This document shows positions 62,193 to 64,000 of a DNA stretch of 64,000 bases, piece by piece. Source of the stretch: Geomonas agri. Its GTDB lineage: Bacteria; Desulfobacterota; Desulfuromonadia; Geobacterales; Geobacteraceae. Each line of letters begins with the position of its first letter. Positions within the stretch are counted from its first letter, which is position 1. Position numbers and translations under genes: made by a program. The stretch covers positions 1,462,799 through 1,526,798 of the forward strand of contig NZ_JAINZO010000001.1 in assembly GCF_020179605.1 (NCBI RefSeq), in the 5' to 3' direction. A model generated the notes under the pieces. The model saw nothing but the letters and a program-made list of their open reading frames with translations, did no database searches and was not told the origin of the DNA.

Positions 62193-62765
62193 TTACTGCC
62201 GGGACATCTTCAAGAAGTTACGCAAAAGATCCATGCCCCCCTCGGTAAGGATCGACTCGGGGTGGAACTGCACCCCCCAGATTGGTAGCGTGCGATGGCG
62301 CATCCCCATAATCTCTCCCTCTGCGACCCACGCCGTTATCTCCAACTCGGCCGGCAGCGTGTCGCGCTCGACAATCAGGGAGTGGTAACGGGTCGCAGCG
62401 AACGGGTTGGGGAGCCCCTCGAAGAGCCCCTTGCCATCGTGCAGGATCGGCGAGGTCTTACCGTGCATCAGCGTGGCACTCTTGACGATGTTGCCGCCAA
62501 AAGCATAGCCGATGGACTGGTGCCCCAGGCAGACGCCGAGAATGGGTATCTTGCCGGCGAAGTGGCGCACCACCTCGACCGAGATGCCAGCCTCCTCCGG
62601 TGAGCAGGGGCCGGGGGAAATCACGATGCGGTCGGGAGCGAGCGCTTCGATCTCAGCAATCGTGATCTTATCGTTGCGGAATACCTTGACCTCCTCACCT
62701 AATTCGCCCAGGTACTGAACGATGTTGTAGGTAAAGGAGTCGTAATTGTCGATCATCAGGAGCAT
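62193..62765 (-). CDS. trpG: anthranilate synthase glutamine amidotransferase component
   Basis: A 190-aa class I glutamine amidotransferase that supplies ammonia to anthranilate synthase (or to PabB). [21 protein letters not shown] begins strand 1. The catalytic triad is Cys in [16 protein letters not shown] near residue 80, His and Glu in [15 protein letters not shown] near 172. [14 protein letters not shown] is the oxyanion strand. Start at 62765; the frame is open to 62981 but the added residues have no similarity and overlap the promoter. The synthase component (trpE) is not in the window. Confidence 0.95.
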   Translation of the reverse strand: MLLMIDNYDSFTYNIVQYLGELGEEVKVFRNDKITIAEIEALAPDRIVISPGPCSPEEAGISVEVVRHFAGKIPILGVCLGHQSIGYAFGGNIVKSATLMHGKTSPILHDGKGLFEGLPNPFAATRYHSLIVERDTLPAELEITAWVAEGEIMGMRHRTLPIWGVQFHPESILTEGGMDLLRNFLKMSRQ

Positions 62766-62847
62766 AGCTGGGGACCCGCTGGCATCGGGTGGAGGGCCGG
62801 AAAAGCGACCGGAACCCCACCCTTTTGCTGTTAATTGGAAAGGGGAA

Positions 62848-62876
62848 AATATATAGGTTTCGCGGCAAAAACTCAA
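62848..62876 (-). promoter_or_regulatory. promoter of the trpGDC operon
   Basis: On the minus strand TTGAGT (62876-62871) and TATATT (62853-62848) have a 17-base spacer, ~83 bp before trpG. No leader peptide with Trp codons is visible between. Confidence 0.65.
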
Positions 62877-62955
62877 GAAAATCCGACAGGAAAAGCAGAA
62901 AAAGGGAGGAGATTCGGAGGCCGCTGGCTGTAAAAACGGCATTACCCCAGCTGCA

Positions 62956-62979
62956 GGGGAGGAAATATTTATCCTCCCC
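62956..62979 (-). terminator. hairpin after the response regulator gene
   Basis: GGGGAGGA and TCCTCCCC form a perfect 8-bp stem with an 8-base loop just after the regulator stop. A T-run is absent, so termination efficiency is unsure. Confidence 0.55.
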
Positions 62980-62998
62980 AAAAGAATATTTACCGAGG

Positions 62999-63445
62999 CT
63001 AGCTCGTCGGGCGCCTGTTCCAGGCGAGCCAGTAGAAGCCGAGGTCGCGCAACAGGTTGCTGAAGGAGTCGAAATCGACCGGCTTGGTGAGGTAGCTGTT
63101 GGCGTAGTGGTTGTACGCCTGGGCGAGGTCCCGCTCCGCGGCGGAGGTGGTCAATATCACGACGGGAATTGACTTCAACTGCTCGGACGCCTTTACCTGC
63201 TTCAGTACCTCGATGCCGTCCACCTTGGGCAGTCGCAGGTCCAGCAGCACCAGGTGGGGGCGCGGGTAGGCGTTTTGGTCGGCATACCGGCCGCGGTTGT
63301 TGAGGTAGTCGAGAGCGGCCTCGCCGTCCTCAACGTGGAACAGGTTGTTGACCAGCCCGGCATCGCTCAGGTTGCGGATCGCCAGTTCGGCATGGTCCGG
63401 ATTGTCCTCAACCAGCAATATGCACAGCGGTTCGCCGTCTACCAT
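62999..63445 (-). CDS. single-domain response regulator (Rcp1/CheY-like)
   Basis: A 148-aa stand-alone receiver with no output domain. Acidic pocket [10 protein letters not shown], phospho-Asp in [14 protein letters not shown] near residue 69, Thr/Ser switch LTTSAAERD and Lys in SYLTKPVDF. The longer loop [16 protein letters not shown] before the Asp strand is typical of Rcp1-type partners of phytochrome-like kinases. The upstream kinase (63544-64000) is its likely partner. Confidence 0.9.
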   Translation of the reverse strand: MVDGEPLCILLVEDNPDHAELAIRNLSDAGLVNNLFHVEDGEAALDYLNNRGRYADQNAYPRPHLVLLDLRLPKVDGIEVLKQVKASEQLKSIPVVILTTSAAERDLAQAYNHYANSYLTKPVDFDSFSNLLRDLGFYWLAWNRRPTS

Positions 63446-63516
63446 CTTCGCTCCTTTCAGAAGATCCGAGTATTAAAAACTGCGGTTCAAAGGGATTGTT
63501 AAAAGAACACCTTCAA

Positions 63517-63536
63517 AGTGTCTTTTATCCCTTTTA
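63517..63536. repeat. half copy of the ACAGGGATAAAAGGGAT repeat
   Basis: CTTTTATCCCTTTTATCC matches the right arm of the elements at 24255 and 40326, in the 98-bp gap between the response regulator gene and the kinase gene. Confidence 0.6.
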
Positions 63537-63543
63537 TCCAAGT

Positions 63544-64000
63544 TCAAGCCGGTTCAGGTGGCCGGGTGCCGAGGGTAAAGCAGAATGTGCTCCCCTGCCC
63601 TGCACCGTCCGACTCGACCCACAGCTTGCCGGCATGGAATTCCACGATGCGCCGCGCCAGGGCAAGGCCGATACCGGTCCCCTCGGAGCGCGCGTCCAAC
63701 TGGTTAAAGAGCCCGAAGATGGTCTCGTGGTACTGGGCGGGAACCCCGATGCCATTGTCACGCACCGTGAAGACGGGCCCTTCGTCACCCTCGCGCACAC
63801 CGATCTCGATGCGGTTTTTTTGCTGGTCGCCCCTGTACTTGACCGCATTCTCCACCAGGTTCTGCAGCACCTCGCCGATGCGGGGCTGATCCCCCCACAC
63901 CTTTGGGAGGCCTGGTTGAAGCGTCACTTCCACCCCGGCCTGCTGTATCGGCCCAGAAAGCTGTGCGAGCACATCTTTCGCAAGCAGGTTCATGTCGATC
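63544..64000 (-). CDS. sensor histidine kinase, C-terminal part
   Basis: The last ~152 codons of a kinase that runs off the right edge; only the HATPase_c domain is visible: LQNLVENAVKYRGD (N box), FTVRDNGIGVPAQ (G1), IFGLFNQLDARSEGTGIGLALARRIVEFHAG (F/G2) and a STFCFTLG end. The order resembles bacteriophytochrome-type and other PAS/GAF kinases that pair with Rcp1-like receivers. It ends 98 bp before the receiver gene start. Sensor domains are outside the window. Confidence 0.88.
   Translation of the reverse strand, partial: IDMNLLAKDVLAQLSGPIQQAGVEVTLQPGLPKVWGDQPRIGEVLQNLVENAVKYRGDQQKNRIEIGVREGDEGPVFTVRDNGIGVPAQYHETIFGLFNQLDARSEGTGIGLALARRIVEFHAGKLWVESDGAGQGSTFCFTLGTRPPEPA

Noticed and set aside
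62766-62998. trp leader peptide attenuator before trpG
   Set aside because: No short ORF with consecutive Trp codons is visible; only a promoter and a distant hairpin are seen.

Overview
The window looks like a chromosomal segment of a strictly respiratory, anaerobe-type deltaproteobacterium of the Geobacterales (Geobacter/Geomonas group). This is inferred from the high GC content, the trp block that carries a TrpB2-type synthase, the density of two-component systems with sigma-54 output, a NiFe sulfhydrogenase, a Tat-exported superoxide reductase, GT9 glycosyltransferase and CpsB phosphatase, and the many dispersed G/C-run hairpins. No prophage, CRISPR array or insertion sequence is visible; the window is mostly housekeeping with accessory islands between conserved blocks.

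Layout. 1-1626: cytochrome bd oxidase (cydAB, minus strand). 1851-5224: metallo-beta-lactamase protein, GlxA-like AraC regulator, an orphan 202-aa protein, an array of 20-bp palindrome-bearing repeats and an exported superoxide reductase. 5356-12593: sensory island with a 903-aa hybrid sensor kinase bracketed by two related hairpin elements, then a Cpx-like system. In that system a lipoprotein with LTxxQ motifs is divergent from a CpxR-like regulator and a CpxA-like kinase with a four-cysteine periplasmic segment, and a palindromic pair of CpxR-type boxes lies between them. 12695-21100: VOC protein, tRNA-Met, FKBP, MucR-like regulator with a histone-H1-like tail, glucokinase, a pqiA-pqiA-pqiB-pqiC operon with PqiA split in two, a periplasmic solute-binding protein and tRNA-Pro, with a decayed tRNA-Pro-like relic about 1.3 kb away. 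21115-28818: the translation block thrS-infC-rpmI-rplT-pheS-pheT-ihfA-merR (all minus) and a tRNA-Val. infC starts at a non-canonical ATA codon.

28932-37311: GT9 glycosyltransferase, then an iron alcohol dehydrogenase, histidine kinase and sigma-54 activator in one minus-strand operon behind a candidate -24/-12 promoter, a nuclease-fold protein lacking catalytic residues, and an orphan NrfD-type membrane protein. 37312-42904: sulfur block, comprising cysK, a frameshifted ThiS-like sulfur carrier, ThiF-like adenylyltransferase, JAMM peptidase, siroheme sulfite reductase, tusA and mnmA. This gene set matches the known protein-thiocarboxylate route of sulfur assimilation, but the carrier itself is broken here. 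42917-49738: modBC without modA, CpsB phosphatase, and a complete four-subunit group-3b NiFe hydrogenase (beta-gamma-delta-alpha). 49739-50810 is a 1-kb stretch without a convincing gene; it contains a promoter/terminator pair and two DnaA-box-like sites.

50811-64000: 5'-truncated hsp20, NAD-dependent epimerase, TPR protein, NAD salvage (pncB, pncA), aromatic amino acid synthesis (aroF, trpG-trpD-trpC-trpB2-trpF), serA, and the response regulator plus histidine kinase at the right edge. serA, aroF and the trp genes together supply serine and chorismate-derived tryptophan; no trpA or trpE is in the window.
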